In this document: piece after piece, positions 1-11,115 of the stretch
Layout of the letters: each line of letters starts with the position of its first letter
Position numbering within the stretch: the stretch's first letter is position 1
Origin: Lithobates sylvaticus
Taxonomy: Eukaryota > Chordata > Amphibia > Anura > Ranidae
DNA length: 64,000 bases
NCBI GenBank assembly: GCA_028564925.1
Contig: CM053026.1
Span: 639,306,967 to 639,370,966 of the forward strand
Reading direction: 5' to 3'
Program-made: the position numbers and the translations under genes
Notes under the pieces: generated by a model
The model's input: only the letters and a program-made list of their open reading frames with translations
What the model was told of the DNA's origin: nothing
Databases searched by the model: none

Positions 1-730
1 GAGGTCTACTGTCACACTGGTCCTGGTCCCCTCTAGGGGCTCTCTATCCCCCCTTCCTCCCTGGTGCTCCTGGGCCCTCCTTGCCCTTTTCTTTCTCTCC
101 TTTTCCAGACTAACTTTTTCACTATTGACTTCAACCTCCTTCTTCTCTAAGTCTCTCTGCAACTTTCCTGCAATTAACCTGGACATAACTGGAGAAAACT
201 ATGATGGACTGATCCTAGTACCAGTCCCCTGGTATCTCCCTACAGCATTATCAGAGGATCCCCTAGGAGAGGACACCAAACTGCATCCCTAACATCTAAT
301 ACCGAGACTCCCCTCCATGCCATTTATTAAGTAAGTCCTACCTATTTGTTTACTTAATGTTATTATTTACGCCACGCCTAGACTATTAATCTACTGTAAC
401 CCTCTCTGTTTGAGCCCTTCCCTCTCATGTCACTATTTTTATTGCTCTGTACATCTGAATGGTTGTTCCACCCATGTTGATTTTTATAGTAAGAAATATG
501 TTGAATGAATTCTGTAATGTACTTTGATATATTGGTATCAAAATTGCAAAAGTAAATACTAAATGCTAAAAACTGATAAAAACTTTCACAACCCTCCACC
601 AGGTTAAAATGACAAGCACCAGTAAATGTCCAGACCATTCAAAAAATTTTCGACTGTTATGTCACTTTCATACCTAGATCAGATTTAACAATTTCTCAGA
701 CTTAAATAGCACCTATTCCTGGATTACATA
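1..730. other. Non-coding stretch, no gene recognised
   Basis: The first 300 bases are CT-rich and the rest AT-rich. No open frame resembles a known protein. The pyrimidine-rich start followed by an AT-rich tail resembles the 3' UTR style of L1 copies elsewhere in this window, but I see no coding part or A-tail to prove it. The next element begins abruptly at 731. Confidence 0.3.
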
Positions 731-1713
731 TGTAGCGCCGACACTTTTCTAAAGTGTGCGCTATTCTGTAAATTTAGTTTTTTCCAGAACTGTAACTGAG
801 TTCTGGGGGTTAATTGTTCTAGGTTTTTACTTTGGCATCAGTTTGGCTGGGCTGTACTGGAGTTCTGCCTGGTCATAGGTGAGGTGAGCACCTGTGACAG
901 GCTGAGAACGCAGCCTGGTTGGACGTGTTAGGTACCAATCTTTCTCAGAGCCAATCAGTGGGCACGTCTGGCCCCGCTGTGTATTCCGGGAAGAGTATTT
1001 AAGAGGCTGAAGTCACATGTTCAGGGTTCGGCTTGCTCTTTGATTCCTGGTTCCGGTCGGGACCAACCCCCGTGATGGGTCCCGGACCCAGCAGCGTCTG
1101 CTACCCCCGTAAGCCTGGTCACCCTGACCAGCCCCAGAGGCCCTCATGGTCTGGGGTGGGGATCCATCCATTCCCGAGCCTCGGAACTGGCTAGTTCGAG
1201 GCCCAGTAACTGAAGGGGGATTCTGAAGTGTCCCGGTGTCCTCTCAGGATTGAAGAGGCACAGCAACTCGTACAAGCGACCAGGTGAGGACTCTTCAGAG
1301 GAGGGCCAAGAAGCTGGCTGCTCGGTAAGAGCCTGGGAGCTGAGACTGTATGGACACTAGTGAATCCGCATTTCCTACGGTATCGCTGAAACGTCTGGAA
1401 GATTCAGGTACCACAGGAAAAGTTCCTAAACCCATCCTTCGGTTACAACATGTCCGTGGCAGAGACTTTTACATTGTTCACTTGAAGTTTCACAACCTAG
1501 TCTGTGGCAGAGATTGTGCTAATTTATGATTCACTTGTTGGCTGCTAGATTTACAGACCAGGGTTTATCCAACAGTGAAGAGTCCAGTTGCGAGTGGCTA
1601 CTCTCTGGGCTATCTAAAGAGACATTTATTTGATGTCAGCAGTTCTGAAGTGCCTGAGCTTTATCACCCATACCCTCTATTCCCAACTAAGAGACAGGGG
1701 TTATGGCGCTACA
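731..1713 (+). mobile_element. Probable solo LTR (fossil)
   Basis: The unit starts TGTAGCGCC and ends GGCGCTACA, a 9-base inverted pair with the TG...CA ends expected of an LTR. It is flanked by CATA on both sides, a possible 4-bp target duplication. A TATA-like TATTTAAG sits at 996-1003, followed by a GC-richer leader-like part, as in a U3/R/U5 layout. No second copy and no gag or pol lies next to it, so it is read as a solo LTR left by recombination. The family is not identified; a Gypsy-like or retroviral origin is inference. It is non-coding. Confidence 0.6.
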
Positions 1714-2250
1714 CATACGAGGAGTTCATTTTCACTAGATCATAGGTTTATTACAACATTGGCACTGTAAAGTGGTTGACCAGGGAGAACTCTCTCAAAG
1801 TACATCTGTAATATCGATGAAGTTGTAGCACTTACCTATCCTAATAAACGTATCTTTCCTCTTATATTTCTCTTATTAGTCGAAGGTCTTCCTTATGGCA
1901 GTGATTATACCTCTGATAATGCCTGGTGGTATAGTTAGTGGAATTTTTGCAAACCTCCAAAAACAGCAGTACCTACAAGTTGATGATGTATGTCCAGTTA
2001 AGGTTGACCACACCATCCATTTAGTCCATGTATATCACAACATGCAGTTAGTGTGCCAGAGCAAAAGCTACAGCAATAGCAGAGATTTAAGAAATACAAG
2101 CATGTGAAACTGACACAAAATGTGGATCTTAAAAAACCTGTGCCACTCAAAGAAAATGGATATTTAGCCCAAGTTAAATTACATTAAATAAATCAAATTA
2201 AATAAAGTAGTTGTTCCAAACTGAAAACTTACACGTCAATGCTATAAAAT

Positions 2251-2256
<6 letters not shown>
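1714..2256. other. AT-rich spacer, nothing recognised
   Basis: No coding similarity or repeat ends were seen. The 70-codon open frame at 1895-2107 has no recognisable motif and is probably chance. Confidence 0.3.

Positions 2257-2320
<64 letters not shown>
2257..2320. repeat. (TA)n(GA)n microsatellite
   Basis: An uninterrupted TA run of about 39 bases passes directly into about 25 bases of GA. Such compound dinucleotide tracts are polymorphic in length. No function is implied. Confidence 0.95.
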
Positions 2321-2410
2321 TGGGCCTGATTTTTTAAGTCGAATGTAAGTTCAACTCTAACATTGGGTGTTCGTTTGTTTTTAGCACAAATGAACATATG
2401 GGACACTCAC

Positions 2411-2441
2411 GGGACAAAATATAGGGCAAATTTTGTCATAC

Positions 2442-2531
<90 letters not shown>

Positions 2532-2558
2532 GTATGACAAAATTTGCCCTATATTCTG
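2411..2558. repeat. Hairpin-forming inverted repeat around a (TA)n core
   Basis: About 80 bases of pure TA (roughly 2446-2526) are flanked by inverted arms. ATAGGGCAAATTTTGTCATA on the left is matched by its exact reverse complement on the right, giving about 33 perfectly paired bases next to the TA tract and a few more with mismatches. The whole can fold into one hairpin or cruciform. It may be a small foldback MITE whose centre expanded. The Tyr-Ile repeat frames through it are shadows of the TA run. Confidence 0.85.
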
Positions 2559-2614
2559 TCTGAAAGCACATTTTATTGTGCACTGATTATGCTGCAGCTG
2601 AGGTTGCAAGAAGG

Positions 2615-3300
2615 TAGACATGTGCAATTTGTTTAGTTACGAATTTGTTTTTTAACGCATTTTGACAAATTCGTTAATTCCGAATTTTCCGAATTTTTGA
2701 ATTTCCAAATTTCCAAATTTCAGAATTTCCAAATTTTCCGAATTTCCGAATTTCCGAAATTAAAATAAATAAATAAAAAATAAATTAAAAAATTAAAAAA
2801 TTTGGAAATTTGAAAATATAAGAATAAGAATGAAAATCAGAAAATTGAAAAGAATGAAAATCAGAGAATTCGAAAACCCGAAAATCTGAAATAATAACTA
2901 ACTAATAATAAATATTGAATTATAGGTACTGGAATTTCCTTTCAAAATGTATCCGAAGTTACGAATTATCTGAAATAATGAATGCCGAGCAGCCAAATTT
3001 GAAAGGAAATTCCAATACCTTTAATTTAATAGTTAGTTATTATTTTGAATTTTACGGATTTTCTTTCTTTTTTTCAGATTTTCTAATTTTTGAATTTCCG
3101 AAAATCTGAAAATTTGGAAATTTGAAATTCCGAAATTTGAAAATTCCGAAATTTGAAAATTTGAAATTTGAAAATCCGAATTTTCATTTTTATGAATTTT
3201 CGAATTTCTGAAATCCCGAATTTTTTAATTTCCGAAAAAAAAAAAAAAAAAAAAAACGAATGAAACGAAAACAAAAAAAAAACACATGTGCACATGTCTA
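2615..3300. mobile_element. hAT-like non-autonomous element, TAGACATGTGC family
   Basis: The terminal inverted repeat TAGACATGTGCA opens the element and its reverse complement closes it. The flanks CAAGAAGG and CAAGAATT match in 6 of 8 bases, in keeping with a decayed 8-bp hAT-type duplication. The body is AT-rich and built from short GAATTTCCGAAATT-like words that alternate in both orientations. It has no transposase. Relatives lie at 15,887, 38,159 and 58,539. Confidence 0.8.
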
Positions 3301-3494
3301 CAAGAATTATTTAGGTGAAGTGAGTCTTTTTGGAGCAAAACCCTGGTCCTGCCACCTCCAGGCTTCAGGGACTGTCACTTCCAATGGCTTATTCTCAATG
3401 TAAGTCCTCAATATGGAGATCCATAGCTGACCATAATGGTGCTGCCTAGGTATTTCTAGGCACCCTCTGTTATAAGTTTGTAAATCCACTTACC

Positions 3495-3612
3495 ATGCCT
3501 ACCATACCCTCTGATGTGTTGTTTCTCTCTATATTCAGGTCAATAAATGTGGGTTAACAGAGGTTTGGTGGGAGTGGGGCAAACCTGCAATGTTGACACA
3601 TTCTGTACACGT
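3495..3612 (+). repeat. 118-bp direct duplication, copy 1
   Basis: This block, starting ATGCCTACCATACCCTCTGA and ending TTCTGTACACGT, recurs without visible change at 5611-5728. Upstream and downstream bases differ between the copies, so the boundaries are sharp. It is far too long for a transposition target duplication. Confidence 0.95.
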
Positions 3613-3762
3613 CCAATACAAGTTTCATCAGGACAGTGACAGTGGTGGGGAAGTTACTTCCAGCCTTTTAACACATAAACATCTGATCAGCTTATCTGTT
3701 TACCAGTAATCGTTTCGCTTCCTCAAGCAGCGTTTTTATACATAATCCACAAATAAGTTAAC
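3613..3762. other. Spacer between duplication copy 1 and the hAT-like fragment
   Basis: Single-copy looking sequence with no recognisable coding or repeat ends. The hAT-like similarity begins near 3763. Confidence 0.3.
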
Positions 3763-4319
3763 AGATCTCCCGCTATGTGAGACTCCGCTCCGTCTGACAG
3801 GTCTTTTAAAACGGAGGCATGTGGCCTGGTACGGTTCAGGCGGGAGGGGGGCCGCTCTCGCCCCCCCCTCTTTTCCTGCGGCCTGCCAGGTTGCGTGCTC
3901 GGATAAGGGTCTGGTATGGATTTTGAGGGGGACCCCACGCCATTTTTTTTGGCTAGGGTTCCCTTAAAATCCATACCAGACCTCAAGGGTCTGGTATGGA
4001 TTTTGAGGGGGACCCTACGCCATTTTTTTTTTGTCTGGGGTTCCCCTTAATATCAATCCCAGACCTGAAGGGCCTGGTTATTGAATTTCGAGTAGCCTCG
4101 TAGCGTAGGATGCTCGCTGCCGGCGCTGTGATTGGCACAGTGCATGCTTGGCCAATCATCAGCCAGCATTGCACTGCGCGGGCCGCAATGCATTGCGGGG
4201 CCGCTCGCATCACACGAATTTGATGCGAGCGGCCCCAATAGTTCTGGGCTCGCCGAGCGAGCGAACGCCCGGTGCTCGATTCGAACATGGGTTCGAATCG
4301 AACACCGGGCCCATCCCTA
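3763..4319. mobile_element. Partial palindromic hAT-like element, TAGGGATGGGC family
   Basis: The right end reads GGGCCCATCCCTA, the inverse of the TAGGGATGGGC terminus seen at 40,621 and 61,694. Inside are the family's GGTCTGGTATGGATTTT / AAAATCCATACCAGACC hairpin blocks. Near 3770-3825 there is a minus-strand piece of the promoter-like leader, with TTTTAAAA in place of a clean TATA box. That piece runs straight into the hairpin-block part, so most of the arm between them is missing. Overlapping frames here are palindrome shadows. Confidence 0.75.
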
Positions 4320-4615
4320 GTCACCATGTGATACTGCAGTGCTGGATGCTGGATGTACGTCCAGAGTGTACTAGGCCACTGGTGCTTGGAAGTTCACCAG
4401 AAGGTATAGCGGCGCTAGTACTCTGCTCCATACGAGGGACCTGCGGTTCTTGCATCTCAACAACAGCAGAACGGTCTTTCTGACCGGGACGCGAGCGAGT
4501 GAAGACACACAAGTAAGTGCACCAACAGTACACTGACACCAGGCACACATTTCACCCCCCAGTCACCCCCAGATCACCCCCCCAGATCACCCCCATCAGT
4601 GTCACTGATTGCAGT
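4320..4615. other. Non-coding segment upstream of the tandem array
   Basis: It follows the hAT-like terminus directly. It is GC-moderate and ends in a run of ATCACCCCC words. It resembles the leader of frog TTAA-type transposons from memory, but no terminus or protein is present to prove it. Confidence 0.25.
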
Positions 4616-5215
4616 GGTCATTTATTTACTGATCACTGCATTTAGTGTCATTTGTGACTGTAAAAAGTATCCTTTAGGTCCAAGGTAGCCCCCTACCCCC
4701 CCTAATAAAGGTTTAACCCCTTGATTGCCCCCCAGGTAACCCTTTCACCCCCTTTTGCCAGTGTCACTAAGCAATCGTTTTTCTGATCGCTGCATTAGTA
4801 TCACTGGTGCCGCTAGATTTATATAGGTTCATAAATAGGTTTATAGGTCAGGTACCCCCATATACAACCTAAATAAAGTTTTTAACCCCCTGATTGCCCC
4901 TAGAGTTAACTCTTTCACCAGTGATCACTGTATAAGTGTCACTGGTGATGCTGGTTAGCCAGGTAGTTATTTAGTTATTTAGGTTCCCCGTCAGGTTTTT
5001 ATATAGCGTCAGGTACCCCCATATATTACCTAATAAAGGTTTTAACCCCCTGATTGCCCCTAGTCAACCCTTTCACCAGTGATCACGTATAACTGTTACG
5101 GGTGATGCTGGTTAGTTAGTTTGTTTTTTATACTGTCAGGGCACCCGCCATTTATTACCCAATAACGATTTAAGCCCCTGGTCGCCCGGCGGGTGATATC
5201 AATTAGGTTTTACGG
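4616..5215 (+). repeat. Tandem array, about four units of 130-165 bp
   Basis: Units begin around 4616, 4756, 4920 and 5080. Each runs through a GTGATCACTGTATAAGTGTC-type start, a GGTACCCCCATATA-type middle, AATAAAGGTTTTAACCCC and TGATTGCCCCTAG. Units are diverged and vary in length. They include repeated AATAAA, so poly(A)-like signals recur every unit. A related single unit occurs at about 42,662-42,760 inside a TTAA element, which suggests the array came from that kind of transposon. Confidence 0.7.
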
Positions 5216-5582
5216 TCAAAGTGGAGATTACTGCCTCAGCTCCGTTGGAGGCTTGCTTTAACAGCGCCCCCAATTGTCAACGTTTTCTTCTTTCTAAGTA
5301 TGAGCTTCAATGTAGGTAAGAGTGGTTGGGGAAATCATTGTTTTTTCCCCCTGTCTGTCCCTTTGCCCTTATGTTGCTGTGCCTGATCACCTTGCATTCA
5401 TTGATTTATCTTTTTATAGATAATTTAATCCTGGAATTGCTCCTGATGAGTGGATGAACTCCATGAAACGCGTAGAGCGCTCTTATGCTACCACATGCAA
5501 GCATGTATTTGAAATTCTCCCTGATCATATATTTTATCTACAATGTTTTATCCTTCAATCAATTGAAGATCATTTATGTTAT
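5216..5582. other. Unassigned sequence
   Basis: No coding motif was seen. It holds CATGAAACGCGTAGAGCGC near 5462, in a context (an A-rich region followed by a cGTTTC-like word) that recurs in unclassified frog repeats elsewhere in the window (around 7230, 32,990 and 34,500). Confidence 0.25.
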
Positions 5583-5610
5583 TTCGAATCGAACACCGGG
5601 CCCATCCCTA
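5583..5610. repeat. Second copy of the hAT-like terminus
   Basis: These 28 bases repeat 4292-4319 in the same orientation and end in CCATCCCTA. Only the terminus is present here, abutting copy 2 of the 118-bp duplication. It is therefore a junction scar and not a whole element. Confidence 0.85.
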
Positions 5611-5728
5611 ATGCCTACCATACCCTCTGATGTGTTGTTTCTCTCTATATTCAGGTCAATAAATGTGGGTTAACAGAGGTTTGGTGGGAGTGGGGCAAAC
5701 CTGCAATGTTGACACATTCTGTACACGT
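5611..5728 (+). repeat. 118-bp direct duplication, copy 2
   Basis: Identical by eye to 3495-3612. Here it follows a bare hAT-like terminus, and it continues into GTAGGATGCT, a word also present at about 4098 next to the first hAT-like fragment. This places the duplication, the hAT end and that word in one rearrangement. Confidence 0.95.
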
Positions 5729-5762
5729 AGGATGCTACGTACAATTGGTTTTTGACTACTTC

Positions 5763-6489
5763 TGTAATGAAGTGAACAGTGATTGTTCTCCTCTGTTCAG
5801 GGTTTAATGGGCGGGAATATCATTGCTTTCCTCCGTCTCTAGAAGAAGCTTCTAGAGCTTAGGAAGGGAGAATTCAAATAACCAGCCTGAATAGTGATCA
5901 GAGCCTAGTCAATCTCTGGGGAGGTGAGCCCAGATGGTTGCTGGGAAGCTGATAAATAGACTGGAACCCTAAAGAGAGAATCTTACCTCTGAAAAGAGAG
6001 TTCCAACCCCATGGGGATATTGTTCCTGAGGCAGCCTGTGGACTGTGTTGCTGTTCTGTAAGGTCTCAACAGTGGCAGAGCTGGAACCAGCAAGTGATCT
6101 GGAACTGACTGCAGGACTTCACCATAGGGGACTGGTCTAGAGAAGGACAGTCTCACTCACTAGGTGTCCAGAGGAGGATGGAAGTCGGTAGCTGTCATGG
6201 GAACTTGTCAGTAAATTTATTTAAATGAATTCCTGGTGACTGTGTGCTTTTAAAATATAAGTGCCAGAGGTTGCTTGGACTGAGACTGCTCTCATAGGGT
6301 CTCAGATACCGGCTATTCCCTGTCCTCAACTGTGAGGTTAGAGAACAGTGCCCTCATGTACTGTGCAGTGCTCCTGAGGTTGTACTGGGCATTGGGCAGG
6401 GTAACCATATGCCAAAGAGACTTGTCCCCAGCTGTGAGGCCCTAGACTGTTAAATATTCACCGTTGCTTAAGAGGATTGTCCCCCCACA
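5763..6489 (+). mobile_element. Possible solo LTR (fossil, weak)
   Basis: The stretch can be bounded by TGTAATG and CCCCCCACA, is GC-richer than its surroundings, and has an ATAAATA box near 5953 followed by a leader-like segment in the same style as the LTR at 731-1713. No target duplication is visible and no internal genes follow, so the call is tentative. Confidence 0.25.
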
Positions 6490-8235
6490 AGTAAATTACT
6501 AACCGTTTTTGAAATATCCCATATCCCCAACCCCTCTCCTGTTACAAGTATTACCAGCAATAAATCACAAAAAGACAACCCATAGACTGTTTATGAGAGC
6601 CGGAGTGAATAAACTGTTGCTTGGGTTGATGGTGGGGAGGAAGTTCAATCGGAGGGAGTTAAAAACAATGGAAAAACTAAAGCTGACCATAAACAGTTAA
6701 ACATAAGTTTATCATTTGAGATATTCTGCCTTACCCTTTCACAGGGATGTTGTATTCTGTCAGAATACACTAATCAGTGGCTGTAGCTGTTGACTGAGGA
6801 ATATTTTCCAACAGGTCTCTTCCACAGATGTTTGACCATTTTGGTCAAATTAACACATAGCTTGTGGCACAATTTACAAATTGATTTATCTAAAACCAGT
6901 GATACATCTTATTGGGTGAGCTATCTCCTCCTCTCATGGACCCAATTTTGGGCATGCATAAGCTGGTGTGCAGGACACTCCCGTGCTGGTAGATAGCCTC
7001 CAAAATTGAAAATCGTTATTGTGGAAGAAAAACTCCAATACAAACTCTGCACAATTAATATTGAAAGGATTTTTTAAGGTGCCAAAAAACACTACTATGC
7101 AAACAAGTTTAAATACAACATATTTTTTTTTTTACATATGCACATTTTTTTTTTTTTAAGTACATGTATTGTTAAAACTACCACATGGAAATAATGTAGT
7201 TATTTGAGCAGTAACGTGGCGGCTTCCGCTCTACATGTTTCACCATAAAGGCTTATTTAGGAGTCTTATAAACACTGCATAATACTGTTACTGGAAATGA
7301 GAAAACATACAATGCATAAATAACATTAACAATATAAAGGTACAATGAATGTGTTACAGTAAAACAACCAAGAAATGGTTGCACAACATGAGTCATATTG
7401 GGGGAAACAGAAGAACCTACCGGAATTCTTATAAAAGTTTAATATGCTAATATCCATTGTGCGTCAAGTTTCCAACAGGGGCCATACCAGACCATATATG
7501 TGACCATAGGAAGGAGACATAGGGCCACCTAGGACAGAGGGATGTATACTAATTTCATATATGAGGGACATATATCAATGATCCTAAGCACATAGAGATT
7601 AAATATATAAAGAACAAATCAGCTCAATAATATAAACCTCTAACAATTAAAAAATAGCAGCTGTACACCAAGGGTCAAAATTCAAATCCCTAAGTAGAAA
7701 ACAAAAAAATAAGATGCAGCGCTAAAATGACACTAATAGAATAAAACATAAATAGTCCATAAATCAATAAAACAATCCAAAGTGTCTTCAGTGATGGACA
7801 AATTATTTGCATGCAGGTGACTTTGTGAAATTATCACACCTCCACCAATGGTATAGATGGCAGCTCACCTCACTGAGTGGACCCTTTAATTACAGAGGGT
7901 CTGAAACACCTTCCCCCCTTTTGGGGTATCAGATAGTCATCCACAATGATATCCAAGGGAACTCCTTATAAGTGGGTAGAAGAAACCTGCGAGCTCCACT
8001 CCAATGTCACACGTGTCATGAAATAAAAAGCAACACATAGTGCTCTCTGTATGTACATACCATTTATTGAAGATATATAAAAGTATGGCACTAATAACCA
8101 AGTGCCCGGTGTAACAGCATGTAAACAAAACAGCGGTGGCTACGGGTGACGTCACCTCCTTTCCTCCATATGCATTACGTCCCGGCACTGATGAAATGCC
8201 ACATACAGGGACAGTGACAGCAATAAATGTTTTTT
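6490..8235. other. AT-rich, unclassified interspersed repeats
   Basis: No coding similarity was seen. The part from about 7000 to 8230 has poly-T tracts and the phrases CATGTTTCACCATAAAGGCTT (near 7230) and ACCATTTATTGAAGATATAT (near 8060). These have the feel of the same unclassified frog repeats met at about 32,315-33,015, 33,790-34,200 and 50,306-51,326. I cannot assign a family. Confidence 0.3.
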
Positions 8236-8329
8236 TTACAGTGTAAAAATAAAAATGTTCCTACACTTTGAATTATAACCCCGCTCAATACCTCCTACAT
8301 CACACAACACTACACAAACACGACTACTA

Positions 8330-9149
8330 TAAATCCTTAGCCATGTATATGGTAAATGCGGCAAGACTTTGAATCCCAATACACTGAGATCAACAGAAAT
8401 ACCAACCATTAGGGAATGGCTACTCAGAATATCCAAAATAGAGGAAATGGAGGAATTCATATTCACCGCCCAGGAACGCATACAAAAATTTACAAACATG
8501 TGGACATGTTGGATACACTTCAAAACATATATGGGATGGAGGGAGGGGAATACGGCTGAGGAGCGCCCCCCCAATCAATCAATCAATTACTCGCTCTCTC
8601 TCTCCTTTTCTATTATCTTTTTCTCTAACTCTTCCCCCCTCCTTCCTTTCATCTCCTTTTCTGCCCCCCCCCCCCCCAATGTTCCCCCTCTCAAATACAG
8701 CTCTCTCTCTCTTCATCCCCTGCACTAACCAAACTACAGATGCCCACACAACGATATAGTTAAACAATCTGTTTATGACATCCCAACATACACACTCAAA
8801 TATTCCCTTGCCTCAGAGAAGTCAAATTGAATTTTCCACCCTCTCTCACTACCACAAGAAAACCTGCTGATAGTGGCCTAAGTAGTACTGCTCTCAGTGA
8901 CGAAACGATTTGACAGAAGAAGGATGTCCCTACTTAAGAGGTCACTATATCCATTGTACATAAAAGGTTTAGTTGACGTTAAGTTGTACTTGATTGTAAG
9001 AGAACTCAAATGTAAGTTTTTTTCCATGATTTAAGGTGTAACACCTCACTTTGATGTACATGCAATGTAAGCCTATGTTGATCTACATGTTAACTGCTCT
9101 GTAACCATATTCTTTTCAATAAAATCTTTTATGGAAAATAAAATAAAAA
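8330..9149 (+). pseudogene. 5'-truncated L1-clade LINE, ORF2 C-terminus and 3' UTR
   Basis: The frame at 8369-8574 carries IPTIREWLLRISKIEEMEE and then RIQKFTNMWTCWIHF, the last part of an L1 ORF2 after the CCHC knuckle. The IREWL, EEM and W-x-x-W spacing matches the ends of the other L1 copies here. It is followed by a pyrimidine-rich 3' UTR (8575-8760) and ends with AATAAA near 9118 and an A-rich tail at about 9130-9150. Everything upstream is missing, as expected from incomplete target-primed reverse transcription. Confidence 0.7.
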
Positions 9150-9161
9150 ATTAACATTTAA

Positions 9162-9722
9162 CTGAAAGGGATCCTGTCCCCCGTGCTAGTGTGCCCAGGC
9201 TAACAGGTCCGTTGGTCCTGCATGCAGGCGCTCAAACAGTAATCGTCCCACACATGTGAGGTATCGTCGCGAACGTCAGATCATGGACAGTATTTCTAGC
9301 ACTAGACCTCCTCTGTAAATCTAAAGTAGTAACCAGTAAAGGCTTTTAAAGGTTCATCTTTGGTTAGTAAAGTCTATGTCGTTTGTCGCCGTTGCACGGG
9401 CATGCGCAATTTTAAAGCGTGACATGTTTGGTATCTACGGGATTTACTCAGCATAATGTCATATTTTAAATTTTACAAAACATATGGGTTATATATTGTG
9501 TTTTTTGCATTAAAATTCAAAAAAGTGTATTTTTTCCCAAAAACTTAGTTTGAAAAACTGCTGCGTAAATACTGTGTTACATAAAAAATTGCAACCCGAT
9601 AGAGCCTCTGCTTTAAAAAAAATATATATATCATATTTGGCGGTTATAAGTAATCATCTAGCAAATTTACGAATTGTTACATGTAAACCAAAAGTGCCAG
9701 AAAAGGCCTGGTCTCCAAGTGG
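9162..9722. mobile_element. TTAA-flanked non-autonomous element (piggyBac-like), decayed
   Basis: The right end reads GGCCTGGTCTCCAAGTGG and is followed by TTAA at 9723-9726. A TTAA also precedes the left end at 9158-9161, although the left terminus is degenerate. The body holds the phrase GAATTGTTACATGTAAACC and short poly-A/T blocks, like the elements at 38,924 and 40,366. No transposase is present. Confidence 0.55.
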
Positions 9723-9726
9723 TTAA

Positions 9727-10757
9727 AAAGGAAAGTATTTGTTCCTGGTGTTCAGCATTAAATAAAGACTGGGTACTATTTTAAATTCTGAAGCAAATAC
9801 AAAATAGGACATTTAGCAATCATGTTTTAGTTTTATAGGCATATTATACATACACCAGTGTTTAAAACACATTCCAGGCAATAGAGACACAAAACTCACA
9901 GAATTAGCTCATTTGTATATTAGCCGCATACTTTGTATTAATATTGCAATGGATTTCTAAATCACAACATCTCACCCTACATCCTGGTTTATAAATGAAT
10001 TAATAACTTGTGGAAAGTATATTTTATTGGGCTTTAGGCACATTTAAAATGTAACTTATTATGGTCAGTCTGTCATTCTGTCGCTAAATCACTTTGAAAT
10101 CCCTAATTTGGGTTGAACATAAAAAAATTGCCTGTCAAGGTGCTTGATGATGTATGGTATTTAATTGTAACAAATTGCCCATGATTAATTCAATAAGAAT
10201 TTTAATGAAATGCACTTAGTAACTTTGTAACTGTTAATCACTCCAGGTGGTTAAGCAAAATGGCATGGTTAAGACCATAAAGCCCTTACTTAAGCAACGT
10301 GTTAATTAACTTCTGCATTAATAAAAAGATTGCCTAAATTTTGAAAGACAAAAAGAGGACTAAAGCATTGCATTCACCTGGGCTTAGATGTGAAATAAAA
10401 TATACAAAATTAAACTTAAGCATGCAATTAGGTTACGGAATGGACCCCCAGTTTATTAACAATATCTGTTACCACAAACAAAAAGAAACAATTAAAGTAT
10501 ATAATTACTTTTTGGACACATTTGACAGTGTAGCTGATTAATAAATATGATTTATTATCCATCTTCTTTTGTGAACAGCATGCACAGGAAAAATACTACT
10601 ATTTTTAATTAATATTGTTGCAAAATGGAAATGAAAGCATTTTGTACAGGCTTGTTGTTCTCTATTTTGGTGTTAGACTTGTATATATTCCCTCTAGTGG
10701 CCATCTGCTGATATTTAAATTATGGAGCAAGATAATAAAACCCTTTTACCTTCAATG
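9727..10757. other. AT-rich unique-looking sequence
   Basis: No repeat ends or coding similarity were recognised. The open frame at 10,341-10,541 has no motif. The segment ends at the target-site copy of the L1 that starts at 10,771. Confidence 0.35.
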
Positions 10758-10770
10758 TGTTTATTAAGTT
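10758..10770. repeat. L1 target-site duplication, 3' side
   Basis: TGTTTATTAAGTT here matches 22,506-22,518; the T-run that follows makes the exact length 13 to 15 bases. It abuts the poly-T (poly-A of the minus-strand L1). Its partner abuts the L1 5' end, so the two define the insertion. Confidence 0.9.
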
Positions 10771-11115
10771 TTTTTTTTTTTCAAAATATTTTTATTACGT
10801 TTTCACGTTACAAGTTATGCAGTTACAGTGAAAAAAACCAATAGATTGCAAGTGCTGCAAACCAAACATATGTGTATGAAAACTATATGAGTCATAACTT
10901 GCTAAATATTTAAGTAAGGGCATTGAAAACAAGGCTAAACTTACAATCTGCAACTTAAGTATGAGAAACAACTTTAGGATAGAACAACAGTTTGAGGGAA
11001 TATAAAGGGCCCGAAGGCAAGGGAGGAGGGGGGGGGGTGGTCGGGTATAGGGGAGCAAGAAGGGAGAGGGAGAGTGAGAGCAGCAAGATCATCAGAAGTT
11101 AAACATTTCTAATCA

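Noticed and set aside
2363-2627. Open frames made of Tyr-Ile repeats on both strands
   Set aside because: They are translations of the (TA)n tract and its flanking arms.
4616-5215. CRISPR-like or satellite array
   Set aside because: Unit lengths vary, units are diverged and are related to transposon sequence; no spacer pattern.
10341-10541. 66-codon frame starting MKDKKRTKALHS
   Set aside because: No domain, no neighbouring exon signals, and AT-rich surroundings where such frames arise by chance.
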